Positions 28,831 through 39,183 are shown, counted from the stretch's first letter. The stretch is 64,000 nt of DNA from Ruminococcaceae bacterium OttesenSCG-928-A16 (GCA_030267215.1 JAJDJP010000001.1:62001-126000), one strand, 5' to 3'. The notes: generated from the sequence alone by a model not told the origin. A program made the numbers and translations.

Positions 28831-29952
28831 GTGCAAAATTTTAAAAATAAGTTTTTCTTTATTATATTTGTGGTGGTTTGGGGCGCTATTATTGTGTGGA
28901 ACTTTGTTACCCCAAACCAAAGTTTTTCCGAAGCTGAGAACCGCACGTTGGCTTCTTTCCCCCATTTTACGGTAGAAACCCTGCTGGATGGCGATTATAT
29001 GGACGGGGTGGACACCTACCTGAACGATCATTTTGCTGGTCGGCCCTATTGGGTAAGTGGGCAAAGCTTAATGGAGTACGGCCTTGGCAAGCGTGAAATT
29101 AACAATGTGTTTATTGGCAATAATGCCCTGCTTGGCAGCACCGGCCAGCCCGATGCCGACATTGCCGCCGCCAATATTGCCGGGGTAAATGCCTTTGCTG
29201 CCCAGTATAAAATACCCACCTATACCTTGCTAATACCCAGCAGCACGGCGGTGCAGCCCCAAAACCTGCCCACCTTTGCCGAAGACTGGGACGAAGAGGG
29301 CTTTATTAAAACCAGCAATGTAGCTTTTGGGCAAGGGGTAACCCCAGTAGATGCCTGGACACCGCTTGCCGCCCACAGCGATGAATATATTTACTACCGA
29401 ACCGACCACCACTGGACCACCTACGGGGCCAGCCTTGCCTATGCACAACTGGCTGGTGCCATGGGCCTGCCCAACCGTGCACAAGAGTTTACAACGCAAA
29501 CGGTAAGTACCACGTTTGAAGGAACCTATCAATCTAAAACGGGGTTCCCGCTTGTTCAAAAAGACACCATTGAGCTATACCAAGCAGGGCAGGCCACCAC
29601 TTTTAGCGTGTTTAATGGTGCCGAAGAAGTGGAGTATGATTCGATTTTCTTCCCCGAGTTTTTGCAAAAGAAGGACCAATATTCTTACTTTTTGGGGCAG
29701 GTGCAGCCTTATGTAACGGTGTATACCGGTGCGGGCACCGGCAAAAAACTGCTGCTTTTTAAAGATAGCTACGCCCACTGCCTTACCCCCATGCTACTGG
29801 CAGATTACGACGAAATACGATTGGTGGATTTGCGCTACTTAAACGGTGCCAACATTGGCAGCCTTGTGCAGGCCGAACAATACGACGAGGCTTTGTTTTT
29901 ATACAGCGCCGATGTATTCGCTCATCAAAAGGTATCCGGTAAGTTGCAATAG
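28831..29952 (+). CDS. DHHW/AlgX-like SGNH-type protein, partner of MBOAT acyltransferase
   Basis: FSEAENRTLASFPHFTVETLLDGDYMDGVDTYLNDHFAGR; YYRTDHHWTTYGA; LLLFKDSYAHCLTPML. Confidence 0.9.
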   Translation: MQNFKNKFFFIIFVVVWGAIIVWNFVTPNQSFSEAENRTLASFPHFTVETLLDGDYMDGVDTYLNDHFAGRPYWVSGQSLMEYGLGKREINNVFIGNNALLGSTGQPDADIAAANIAGVNAFAAQYKIPTYTLLIPSSTAVQPQNLPTFAEDWDEEGFIKTSNVAFGQGVTPVDAWTPLAAHSDEYIYYRTDHHWTTYGASLAYAQLAGAMGLPNRAQEFTTQTVSTTFEGTYQSKTGFPLVQKDTIELYQAGQATTFSVFNGAEEVEYDSIFFPEFLQKKDQYSYFLGQVQPYVTVYTGAGTGKKLLLFKDSYAHCLTPMLLADYDEIRLVDLRYLNGANIGSLVQAEQYDEALFLYSADVFAHQKVSGKLQ

Positions 29953-30231
29953 GCATTCAGCATGTTTCCATAGGCCGAACAAATGAAGAAATTATGAACG
30001 GAAAGCTGCCTGCCTACAAAACTAATTGTGTGAAACTTTGTAAAACGGGTTGTTTTGGCGGCGGGGTTCATGTATCATTGTAAAGGTTGGAAGAATATGT
30101 GTAACCATTTTGTAATGTTTAAAGCAATGTGGTTGGCTATAGAACCAGCCGCTGATAGATAGCACAAAGCGTGCAATGTTTGCACTGTGCAGCTGCAAAA
30201 ATTAATTTGGCAAAAGAGAGGAATTTGGTTT

Positions 30232-31284
30232 ATGGCAATTACGTTAGCCGAGTTTTTGGGCGAACTAACCACCAATATACCATTGTTAATAACATCGCTG
30301 CTTACCTTGGCGGTTATTTTGGTAAATGGATGGACAGACGCCCCCAACGCAATCGCTACCTGTATTTCCACCCGCTCTATGGAGCCACGGCCGGCCATTT
30401 TAATGGCTGCTGTGTTTAACTTTTTGGGCATTTTGGTAATGACCTTTATTAACAAAACAGTGGCTGAAACCATTTATAATATGGTAGATTTTGGGAATAA
30501 CTCTCACGATGCGCTGGTGGCGCTGTGTGCGGCCATGGTAGCCATTGTGGTGTGGGCAACCGCCGCATGGTGGTTTGGTATACCCACCAGCGAAAGCCAC
30601 GCCCTAATTGCCGGGCTTTCGGGCGCGGCCATTGCCATACATGGCGGGCTGGGCGGCATTAACGGCGGCGAATGGATAAAGGTAGTTTACGGGCTTGTGC
30701 TTTCTACCCTGTTGGGTTTTGCCATGGGCTGGGTAACCGTGAAACTGGTAGAATTAATTTTTAAAGGGATAGACCGGCGCAAAACCAGCGGGTTTTTTCG
30801 TGGGGCGCAAATTGGCGGCGGTGCCGCCATGGCCTTTATGCACGGCGCGCAAGATGGCCAAAAGTTTATGGGCGTATTTTTGCTGGGCACTGCCCTTGCC
30901 AAAGGGCAAAGCGGCGGCGGCATGGTAGAAATTCCATTTTGGCTTATTATTTTATGCTCGCTGGTAATGGGGCTTGGTACCTCCATTGGCGGCTACCGCA
31001 TTATTAAAGCGGTGGGTATGGATATGGTAAAGCTGGAGAAATACCAGGGATTTGCCGCCGATGCCGCAGCGGCGGGCTGCTTGCTTATTTCCTCGTTAAC
31101 CGGCATACCGGTTAGCACCACCCACACCAAAACCACTGCCATTATGGGCGTGGGCGCGGCCAAACGCCTGCGCAGCGTTAACTGGGGCGTGGTAAAAGAA
31201 ATGATTTTAACCTGGGTGCTCACTTTTCCTGGTTGTGGGCTTATTGGCTTTTTAATTGCAAAGCTGTTTTTACAAATATTTTAA
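30232..31284 (+). CDS. PiT-family inorganic phosphate transporter
   Basis: VNGWTDAPNAIATCISTRSM and IPVSTTHTKTTAIMGVG motifs. Confidence 0.93.
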   Translation: MAITLAEFLGELTTNIPLLITSLLTLAVILVNGWTDAPNAIATCISTRSMEPRPAILMAAVFNFLGILVMTFINKTVAETIYNMVDFGNNSHDALVALCAAMVAIVVWATAAWWFGIPTSESHALIAGLSGAAIAIHGGLGGINGGEWIKVVYGLVLSTLLGFAMGWVTVKLVELIFKGIDRRKTSGFFRGAQIGGGAAMAFMHGAQDGQKFMGVFLLGTALAKGQSGGGMVEIPFWLIILCSLVMGLGTSIGGYRIIKAVGMDMVKLEKYQGFAADAAAAGCLLISSLTGIPVSTTHTKTTAIMGVGAAKRLRSVNWGVVKEMILTWVLTFPGCGLIGFLIAKLFLQIF

Positions 31285-31391
31285 GGTTGCAACTACACTT
31301 GTGGGTTGGTTGCATTTATGCAAACCAGCTTTAATAAAAAGTAATTTTGTGCCTGCAACACCGCAGGTAAAACAGAAAGGGAGAACCCAGT

Positions 31392-32009
31392 ATGGCTAAA
31401 AAGAATGAATATTTTGATACTTTTCAAACCTTGGTAGATTTTTCTTGCCAGGCGGCTAAAGAGTTGCAAACCTCTTTGCAAGAGTTTGACCCGATGACCC
31501 TGCAGGGCAAAATGGAAAGCATGCACGAAATTGAGCATAACGCCGATGATGAAAAACACACCATGATGACCAAATTGGCGCAGGAATTTGTTACCCCCAT
31601 AGAGCGGGAAGACATTATTTTGCTTGCCAACGAAATTGACGAAGTAATTGATAAAATTGAAGATGTGCTAATGCGCATATATATGTACAATATTAAGGCA
31701 ATACGCCCAGAGGCCCTTGCCTTTACCGATGTTATTGTGCGCTGCACCATGGCTTTGCAGGTGGCGATGGCCGAATTTTATAATTTCCATAAATCGAAAG
31801 AGATTAAGCAGTGCATTATTGATGTAAACACCATGGAAGAAGAGGGCGATGCCCTTTATATCGAGGCTATGCGCACCCTGTATACCTCCGATGCTGACGC
31901 CGTTACCATTGTAGCCTGGAGCGAAACCTTTGACCGGCTGGAAGAATGCTGCGATGCTTGCGAGCATGTGGCCAATGTGATGGAAAGCGTAATGATGAAA
32001 AACGCCTAG
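31392..32009 (+). CDS. DUF47/PhoU-like phosphate transport regulator
   Basis: HEIEHNADDEKHTMMTKLAQEFVTPIEREDIILLANEIDEVIDKIEDV. Confidence 0.92.
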   Translation: MAKKNEYFDTFQTLVDFSCQAAKELQTSLQEFDPMTLQGKMESMHEIEHNADDEKHTMMTKLAQEFVTPIEREDIILLANEIDEVIDKIEDVLMRIYMYNIKAIRPEALAFTDVIVRCTMALQVAMAEFYNFHKSKEIKQCIIDVNTMEEEGDALYIEAMRTLYTSDADAVTIVAWSETFDRLEECCDACEHVANVMESVMMKNA

Positions 32010-32351
32010 GCAAATGGGCACATACAACAAGCGCTCAAACACAATCCCCAAGATGTGCCTCTCGTTCAAAAGCCCCAACGAGGTTCCGGGATGCACTGTG
32101 TAGCACGTCATTGGCCGGGGAAGCCCCCTCGCCCATGGCTTCCGCCCTTCCTTGGCTGGTTTACACCGCAGTTTCTTCTTTTTAGAGAAAAGCGTCCCCT
32201 CATCATGGACAACCCAACACGGTTTTTACCATTGTTTCCAGCAAAATCATTGCATTTTGCGAATATTTGTGCTATAGTTTTAACTACCTTTTTGGGCTTT
32301 CATTATGCTTAAAAAGAAGAAGTCTGAATTTCAAAAAACAGGAGGAAGATT

Positions 32352-33485
32352 ATGAAAAAAGTTCTAGCTATGGTTTTCGCGGCGATTATGCTGTTTAGCT
32401 TTACAGCTTGTCGCGACGCTTCGGCCGGGGCCGACAACGGTGATTACAAAATTGGCATTATCACCGGCACTGTGTCTCAGGGTGAAGAAGAGTTCCAGGC
32501 TGCGCAGGCAATGCTTAACAAATACGGCGCGGACAAGATCATCACCGCCACCTATCCCGACAAATTTAGCGATGAGGTTGAAACCACCATTGCCCAGGTT
32601 TTGAGCCTGGCTGACCAAGGTGCTAAAGCAATCGTGTTTGTGCAGGCTGTTCCGGGCGCTATCGCGGCGATAGAGAAAACCCGCGAGACCCATCCCGACA
32701 TCCTGTTTGTTTGCGGTGTTGCGGCCGAGCCTCCCCGTGAGATTGCCGCTGCTGCCGACGTTGTAATGCTGGTTGACGAAATAGGCATGGGCACCACGGT
32801 TATTGAGCAAGCTGCCAAGCAGGGTGCCAAAACTTTTGTGCACTACTCTTTCCCCCGCCACCTGGGCTACGAGACCATCGCTGCCCGCACCGCGCTGTTT
32901 AAAGAAACCTGCGCCGCCATGGGCATTGAGTATGTTGAAGCCACCGCCCCAGACCCCACTGGTGATGCCGGCGTTTCTGGTGCACAGCAGTTTATTGTAG
33001 AAGATGTGCCGCGCAAGGTTGCCGAGTATGGCGCCGACACCGCTTTCTTCTCCACCAACTGCTCTATGCAAGAGCCACTTATTCGCAGCGCATTAGAGCA
33101 GAAAGCTGTTTACCCGCAGCAGTGCTGCCCGTCTCCCTACCATGGCTATCCCGCTGCGCTTAACATCGCAACCGACGGCCACGAGGGTGACGTACAATAC
33201 ATGCTAGACCAAATTGCTGCCAAGGTTGAAGAGGGCGGGAATACGGGCCGTATGTCTACATGGCCGCTGCCTGTAAACATGCTAATGGTGCAGGCTGGTG
33301 TCGAGTACGCCATCGAGTTCTGCGAGGGCAATACCGAAGGCCGTTACGATGAAGCCAAATTCCGCGCAGCGGTTGACAAGGTTGCCGCTGAGTACGATGC
33401 CAGTGCCACTTTGTCTTACTACGCCGACGACGAGGGCGAAGTTGACAACTTCTACATGATCCTTTGTGATTTCTACAATTTCTAA
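32352..33485 (+). CDS. DUF3798-type periplasmic-binding lipoprotein
   Basis: Lipobox FSFTACRDAS; YKIGIITGTVSQGEEEFQAAQAMLNKYG; followed by ABC ATPase and two permeases. Confidence 0.85.
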   Translation: MKKVLAMVFAAIMLFSFTACRDASAGADNGDYKIGIITGTVSQGEEEFQAAQAMLNKYGADKIITATYPDKFSDEVETTIAQVLSLADQGAKAIVFVQAVPGAIAAIEKTRETHPDILFVCGVAAEPPREIAAAADVVMLVDEIGMGTTVIEQAAKQGAKTFVHYSFPRHLGYETIAARTALFKETCAAMGIEYVEATAPDPTGDAGVSGAQQFIVEDVPRKVAEYGADTAFFSTNCSMQEPLIRSALEQKAVYPQQCCPSPYHGYPAALNIATDGHEGDVQYMLDQIAAKVEEGGNTGRMSTWPLPVNMLMVQAGVEYAIEFCEGNTEGRYDEAKFRAAVDKVAAEYDASATLSYYADDEGEVDNFYMILCDFYNF

Positions 33486-33510
33486 GGACCGATTGAACTA
33501 AATCATTCGG

Positions 33511-33545
33511 AGCCGCCGGGCTCTTGTGAACCCGGCGGCTTCGTT
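33511..33545 (+). terminator. Hairpin downstream of DUF3798 gene
   Basis: AGCCGCCGGG/CCCGGCGGCT, weak T tail. Confidence 0.6.
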
Positions 33546-34094
33546 GTATATTGAAAACCACTTGCTAGGCCAGTGGTTACTGGCAAAGTTTTGGCCTATA
33601 ATGCGAACACAAACTCCTTTGCTATCATTCAGGTGTGGCCGCATGCTGTATAGGTAGTTTTCTGAACTAAAACTCAAGTATCGAAACCAAGAATGTTAGC
33701 GCCGCGGGCACTATGTGGGCATTGCAGGTAAAAATGCAAAGAAGATACCGGGGTACATACAGAATTAACTTGAAGAAGACCAGATAGGGGAACAACTGAC
33801 GATGAGCAGCCAGGCCGTTTACGGGTGGCAAGCAACAAAACCCCGCAGATGTTAGGCTCTTATTTACACCATGTGGGGCGTAGCGAGTGTTTAGGGGCTG
33901 TGGTTGCACACAAAATACTACCGGCTATGCCGGGGAAGGGTTATTTGGTGTTTGTCTCTGCCCGCGCTTTTTGCCAAGTACGGCTAGGTTGGCCGGCTGT
34001 TTGGCTGATAGCGCGAATGGAGACCGAAAGTTGTTTAAACTAGATGCTTTTTGTAGTGTGTATCACACGCTATAAATGTTAATAAGATAAAAAA

Positions 34095-34140
34095 CAGGAT
34101 GCTAAGCCGGGGCATATGCAGCCCCGGAAGCGGCAACCTG
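34095..34140 (+). promoter_or_regulatory. Candidate structured leader element upstream of ABC ATPase gene
   Basis: CAGGATGC-TAAG-[CCGGGGC-ATATGCA-GCCCCGG]-AAGC-GGCAACCTG: nested outer (one mismatch) and inner (perfect) stems immediately before AGGAGG RBS. Confidence 0.45.
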
Positions 34141-34157
34141 CACAGGAGGCTTGAAAG

Positions 34158-35753
34158 TTGGAACCTGAGTACATATTACAGATGGAACATGTCTCTAAAA
34201 GTTATGGAGACAACCTGGTGTTGAAAGACGTAAGCTTCAACGTAAAACCAGGAGAAATTTTTGCCCTTGTGGGCGAAAATGGCGCGGGCAAATCAACCTT
34301 GATGAACATCCTTTTCGGCATGTCGGTTATTCACAACACCGGCGGCTTCGAGGGGGATGTAAAGCTGTGTGGAGAAAAAGCAAACTTTGCTTCGCCCAAC
34401 GATGCCATGAAAGCCGGTATTGGCATGGTTCATCAGGAGTTTATGCTTATCCCTGGCTTTACGGTGGCCGAAAACATCAAGATAGGCCGCGAGGATACTA
34501 CCCCCACGCTGGCAAGCCGGGTGTTTGGCAAAACCCTTGAAAAGCTTGACCGCGAACAGATGAACAAAGACGCAAAAAAGGCCTTGGACACCATTGGCAT
34601 GAACATTGACGAGCATGTTAAGGTGGCCGGGCTACCGGTTGGATATATGCAGTTTGTAGAAATTGCCCGCGAGATTGACAAGGCGGATATTAAGCTGCTG
34701 GTGTTTGATGAGCCCACAGCGGTGCTAACCGAAACCGAGGCCGCGCGGCTGCTAAAGGTAATGCAAACGCTGGCCGCAAAGGGCATTGCCATTGTTTTTA
34801 TTACCCACCGCCTTGGCGAAGTAATGGATGTGGCACAGCGCATTGCGGTGCTGCGTGACGGTGAAGTGGTGAGCACCATGAAGCCTGAGGACACCGACAT
34901 TGTAAAAGTAGCGCAGCTTATGGTAGGGCGCAAAATTGAAAAAATGGTGGACGACAGCCAAGTGCCAGAGAACCTTGACACTGCCCCGGTGGCTGTGCAC
35001 ATAAACAAGCTGTATGTGGATATGCCTGGCGAGGTGGTTAAAGGTGTTTCGCTGGATATACGTGAGGGCGAAATTTTTGGCATTGGCGGCTTAGCAGGGC
35101 AGGGTAAAATTGGCATCCCTAACGGGATTATGGGGCTGTTTCCCGCCGTGGGCGATGTGGAGATTTTTGGCCAGAAAATAGCCTTTTCTAAGCTGGGCGA
35201 CGCGTTGCACAAGGGCGTGGCGTTTGTGTCGGAGGACCGGCGCGGCGTGGGCCTGCTGCTGGACGAATCGATTGAAGATAACATTGCTTTTAATGCGGTG
35301 GCAGTTAAAAAAGAGTACCTGACCAATTTTGGCCTTACCAAGCTGCTAAGCCGCAAAAAAATACGGGAGCATGCGCTGAACATGATCAAGCTGCTGGATA
35401 TTCGCTGCACCGGCCCTGCGCAGCGTGTGGGCAGCTTGTCGGGGGGGAACCAGCAAAAGGTTTGCCTTGCAAGCGCGCTTACGCTGCACCCCCGCCTGCT
35501 AATTGTGTCCGAACCTACGCGCGGCATCGACATTGGCGCAAAAAAGCTGATTATGGAGCATCTTGTTAAACTGCGTTGTGAAGAGGGCGTTACCATCATT
35601 ATGGTTAGCAGCGAGCTGGTAGAGCTACGCAGCATCTGCGACCGTATCGCCATTGTCTCCGACGGCGCGGTGGCGGAAATTCTTCTGCCGGACGCGCCGG
35701 ACGCGGATTTTGGCCTTGCGATGAGCGGTGCACGTGCAAAGGGGGTGCGATAA
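34158..35753 (+). CDS. ABC transporter ATP-binding protein with two ATPase domains (sugar/nucleoside type)
   Basis: GENGAGKST; second domain SLSGGNQQKVCLASAL; TTG start with AGGAGG 9 nt upstream. Confidence 0.93.
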   Translation: MEPEYILQMEHVSKSYGDNLVLKDVSFNVKPGEIFALVGENGAGKSTLMNILFGMSVIHNTGGFEGDVKLCGEKANFASPNDAMKAGIGMVHQEFMLIPGFTVAENIKIGREDTTPTLASRVFGKTLEKLDREQMNKDAKKALDTIGMNIDEHVKVAGLPVGYMQFVEIAREIDKADIKLLVFDEPTAVLTETEAARLLKVMQTLAAKGIAIVFITHRLGEVMDVAQRIAVLRDGEVVSTMKPEDTDIVKVAQLMVGRKIEKMVDDSQVPENLDTAPVAVHINKLYVDMPGEVVKGVSLDIREGEIFGIGGLAGQGKIGIPNGIMGLFPAVGDVEIFGQKIAFSKLGDALHKGVAFVSEDRRGVGLLLDESIEDNIAFNAVAVKKEYLTNFGLTKLLSRKKIREHALNMIKLLDIRCTGPAQRVGSLSGGNQQKVCLASALTLHPRLLIVSEPTRGIDIGAKKLIMEHLVKLRCEEGVTIIMVSSELVELRSICDRIAIVSDGAVAEILLPDAPDADFGLAMSGARAKGVR

Positions 35754-35754
35754 A

Positions 35755-36843
35755 ATGGGAGCTACTTCTATTAAAAAAACAATTAAAAACTTTGGCTTAC
35801 CACGCATTATTATCTTTTCTTTCTTTGTTTTATTAATGATTACCGCCGGTATCATTAATATGGATGTGCAGAGTTTGATGGGCGACGTAATACGCCGCTG
35901 GGGCATGTATGGCATTCTTGTGCTGGCAATGGTACCGGGTATCCAAAGCGGCATTGGCCCCAACTTTGGTGTTACCATTGGTATTGTGGGCGGCCTGTTG
36001 GGCGCGCTAATTTCAGTGGAACTGCGTTCAAATGACTTTTTTGCCGCCTACGCCAGCAATCCAACACTGGTTGCCATGATGAGCATTCTTGTGGCGCTGG
36101 TGCTGGCCGTTATCATTTCTAGTGTATTTGGTATTTTATATGGCATGCTGCTTAACCGTGTAAAGGGCAGCGAAATGACCGTTTCAACCTATGTTGGGTT
36201 CTCGGTTGTGGCGCTTATGAACATTATGTGGCTGATACTGCCTTTTCGCAGCCAAACCTCCATCTGGCCCATAGCACAGGAGGGGCTGCGCAATACTATC
36301 AGCCTGGAGGCCGACTTCAGCAACGTCTTTAATAACCTGTTGGGTTTCTACATCGGCCGCACCTATATCCCTACCGGCCTGCTTTTAATGTTCTTTTTGC
36401 TTTGCGTGCTGGTGTGGCTGTTTACCAAAAGCCGCATTGGTGCCATGATGGCCGCAGCGGGCACAAACCCCATCTATGCAAAGGCAAGCGGTATCAATGT
36501 AAACCGCATGCGTATTTTGGGCACCACCATTTCCACGGCACTGGGTGGTGTTGGCATTGTAATGTATGCGCAAAGCTTTGGCTTTTTGCAGCTGTACAAC
36601 GCGCCCCAAATGATGGGCTTCTCCTGTGTTGCGTCAATTCTCATCGGTGGCGCTTCTATTCGCAAAGCGCGTATTTTTAACGTGCTACTGGGCACCTTCC
36701 TTTTCCATGGTATTATGGCGGTGGCGTTGCCGGTGGCTAACAACTTGATACCGGAGGGCAACCTCTCTGAAATTTTGCGCATCATCATCTCTAACGGCAT
36801 CATTCTGTATGCGCTGTCCAAGTCAAAGGAGGAGGGGAAATGA
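35755..36843 (+). CDS. ABC transporter permease of DUF3798-linked system
   Basis: Multi-TM with branched-chain/sugar permease-type signatures; operon position. Confidence 0.88.
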   Translation: MGATSIKKTIKNFGLPRIIIFSFFVLLMITAGIINMDVQSLMGDVIRRWGMYGILVLAMVPGIQSGIGPNFGVTIGIVGGLLGALISVELRSNDFFAAYASNPTLVAMMSILVALVLAVIISSVFGILYGMLLNRVKGSEMTVSTYVGFSVVALMNIMWLILPFRSQTSIWPIAQEGLRNTISLEADFSNVFNNLLGFYIGRTYIPTGLLLMFFLLCVLVWLFTKSRIGAMMAAAGTNPIYAKASGINVNRMRILGTTISTALGGVGIVMYAQSFGFLQLYNAPQMMGFSCVASILIGGASIRKARIFNVLLGTFLFHGIMAVALPVANNLIPEGNLSEILRIIISNGIILYALSKSKEEGK

Positions 36844-38318
36844 AAAATCCATTAAGAGAAAACGTTGGCGGTTTTTTTGCCCGAAACAACGTAACAATTC
36901 TGTTTATTGTCCTGTGTATCGGCAGCTATATTGCCTCCGGTACAAGCATGAGCTACCTTCTGCCGGAGCTGTTTACACGGTTTGGCCGTAACGCATTTTT
37001 GGTTTTGAGCCTGCTGGTGCCGGTTGTGGCCGGCCTTGGTTTAAACTTTGGTATTGTTATTGGTGCTGTAGCTGCACAAATTTCCATCTTTTTGGTGGTG
37101 CTGTGGGGCTTTAGCGGGTTTGGCGGGTTGATGCTGTGTGTGGCCATTTGCACGCCGTTGGCCATTTTGTTTGGCTGGCTTATAGGCAAGCTGTTTAACA
37201 GCATGAAAGGCACCGAGATGATTGGCGGCCTTGTAACGGGGTACTTCTCCGACGGCCTGTATCAGCTGTTGTTTCTGGTTATTTTGGGCGGCGTAATTCC
37301 CATCAACAATCCTACGCTGATGATTTCTACCGGCGTGGGCGTAAAAAACACCATCAACCTGAAGGACAACCTCAAGTATGCGCTGGATGACGTGTCGATG
37401 CTTACCGTTATCCGCGTGGCATTTTATGTGGTGGCGGCAGTTTCGGTTATTCTGCTAATTTTCCGTATTGTCAAAAAGCAAGGTTTAAAAATTTCGAGCC
37501 TGCTTAAACCGCTGGTGCCGCTGGCTATTTTGTATGGTGCAAGCTTTATTCCGGCGGCAAAAACCTTTTTAGACACAACCCGGCTGGTGCTGGTAACCGC
37601 TGTTGAGATTGCTGCGCTGGTTACGGTGGCGTATAACCTGTATCTCATTATCCGCAAAAAAGCCATAAATAAAGAGCCGGGCGTGCCCAAAAAAGAGCTT
37701 GCCCGTATTGGCTTAATGGTAGCGTTGTATGCCGTTACATGGATACCGCAAATGTACGATGCCATGATGGCGGTGCATCTGCCGGTGCTCACCTACCTGT
37801 GCATCGGTGCCCTGTGCTTGTTTATCCCGTGGTTTATGGATACCAAGCTGGGCCAAAACATGCGCACCGTTGGGCAAGATCGCGGTGTGGCGGCCTCCGC
37901 CGGCATCAATGTAGACCGCACGCGTATTATCGCGATGATTATATCTACAGTGCTGGCTAGCTACGGGCAGCTGATAAGCTTGCAAAACATTGGTACATTG
38001 CAAACCTACGGCTCTCACAACCAGGTGGGGCTGTACGCTATTGCGGCGCTGCTGGTGGGCGGTGCGTCGGTAAATAAGGCCACCACAAAACAGGCGGTGC
38101 TGGGCATTTTGCTGTTTCACACCCTGTTTATTTTGGCGCCCAATGCCGGCAAGGCCTTGTTGGGCAATGCGCAAATTGGCGAATATTTCCGCGTGTTTGT
38201 TGCTTATGGTGTTATTGCGCTGGCTCTTGCTATGCATGCATGGAATTCTAAGGGTAAAAAGAGAAAAGCACCAAATGAGGTGGAAGACGGCTCTATGGCT
38301 ATTCCGTTTGGCTTGTAG
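36840..38318 (+). CDS. ABC transporter permease of DUF3798-linked system
   Basis: ATGA overlap with previous gene; multi-TM. Confidence 0.88.
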   Translation: MKNPLRENVGGFFARNNVTILFIVLCIGSYIASGTSMSYLLPELFTRFGRNAFLVLSLLVPVVAGLGLNFGIVIGAVAAQISIFLVVLWGFSGFGGLMLCVAICTPLAILFGWLIGKLFNSMKGTEMIGGLVTGYFSDGLYQLLFLVILGGVIPINNPTLMISTGVGVKNTINLKDNLKYALDDVSMLTVIRVAFYVVAAVSVILLIFRIVKKQGLKISSLLKPLVPLAILYGASFIPAAKTFLDTTRLVLVTAVEIAALVTVAYNLYLIIRKKAINKEPGVPKKELARIGLMVALYAVTWIPQMYDAMMAVHLPVLTYLCIGALCLFIPWFMDTKLGQNMRTVGQDRGVAASAGINVDRTRIIAMIISTVLASYGQLISLQNIGTLQTYGSHNQVGLYAIAALLVGGASVNKATTKQAVLGILLFHTLFILAPNAGKALLGNAQIGEYFRVFVAYGVIALALAMHAWNSKGKKRKAPNEVEDGSMAIPFGL

Positions 38319-38354
38319 GCAAAGGCCTTATAGGCCAATTTAGGGCAACCACCG

Positions 38355-38390
38355 GCCACAGCAAACCGCAGTGTTTGCTGTGGCTTTTTA
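38355..38390 (+). terminator. Intrinsic terminator of DUF3798 ABC operon
   Basis: GCCACAGCAAAC/GTTTGCTGTGGC then TTTTTA. Confidence 0.85.
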
Positions 38391-38397
38391 GCTATAA

Positions 38398-38446
38398 AAA
38401 AATAGCCTGCTTCCCTTTTACATGCTTAGGGAAACAGGCTATTTTT
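38398..38446. terminator. Second hairpin, bidirectional
   Basis: AAAAATAGCCTGCTTCCC / GGGAAACAGGCTATTTTT, one mismatch. Confidence 0.7.
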
Positions 38447-38491
38447 GTGAGAGTGTCCTATCTGCGTTGCTACCAAATAAATTTTCAGCAT

Positions 38492-38525
38492 ACTCCCCCG
38501 CCTCCGGCGGGGGAGTTCGTTTTTA
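38492..38525. terminator. Third hairpin in the convergent gap
   Basis: ACTCCCCCGCC-TCC-GGCGGGGGAGT followed by TCGTTTTT. Confidence 0.7.
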
Positions 38526-38542
38526 TAAACAGCTAACACTGC

Positions 38543-39040
38543 TTATTTGCTTAGCTCTTGCAGTTTGGCATACACAGCGTCGTAATTAGGGTGGTCGGTC
38601 ACTTCGGGCACATACTCGGCATAGGCCACGGTGTTGTCGTTATCCACTATAAAAATGGCACGGGTTAGTAGGCCCAGTTCATCTATATAAGTACCGGTAG
38701 CCTCGCCAAAGCTGCGGTGGTGGTAGTCCGACAGTGTCTTCACGGCTTCGATGCCGTTGGCACCACACCAGCGTGCTTGGGCAAAGGGCAAATCCATACT
38801 AACGGCGTAAATATGCACACCGGGCAGGCTGGCCGCTTTTGCATTAAAATTGCGCACCTCTAAATCGCACACGCTGGTATCTAAAGAGGGAACCACCACA
38901 AATGCACGCAGGCCGGTAAGGTCCTCGCTTTTCACTTCCTTCAGGTCGTTATCTACCAAACTGAATGCGGGAATTTTGTCTCCTTGCTTTAGGGCGTTGC
39001 CTTTTAGGGTAACGGGGGAACCACCAAATGTAATTGCCAT
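38543..39040 (-). CDS. tpx: Thiol peroxidase
   Basis: VTLKGNALKQGDKIPAFSLVDNDL; VVPSLDTSVCDLEVRNFN peroxidatic cysteine motif. Confidence 0.94.
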   Translation of the reverse strand: MAITFGGSPVTLKGNALKQGDKIPAFSLVDNDLKEVKSEDLTGLRAFVVVPSLDTSVCDLEVRNFNAKAASLPGVHIYAVSMDLPFAQARWCGANGIEAVKTLSDYHHRSFGEATGTYIDELGLLTRAIFIVDNDNTVAYAEYVPEVTDHPNYDAVYAKLQELSK

Positions 39041-39183
39041 TATAAAAGCCTCCTGTTATTTATTAAATAGTTTAATGCTTGGGTATAGTTATTGGGCGCA
39101 TAACCAATAACCACTTATTACTTAGTATACCATAAATATAAATGTTTGTATACTGTTTTTGTATAGTTAAAAAAACACAAAAA

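Noticed and set aside
34107-34140. SAM-riboswitch-like CGGCAACC motif upstream of the ABC ATPase
   Set aside because: Only a short motif matches; the rest of the SAM-I/IV core (kink-turn, GAUGA-type segments) is absent, so only a generic structured element is reported.
34433-35653. 406-aa ORF on - strand antisense to the ABC ATPase gene
   Set aside because: Low-complexity Ser/Thr/Arg-rich translation typical of antisense frames; the + strand has clear ABC ATPase motifs.
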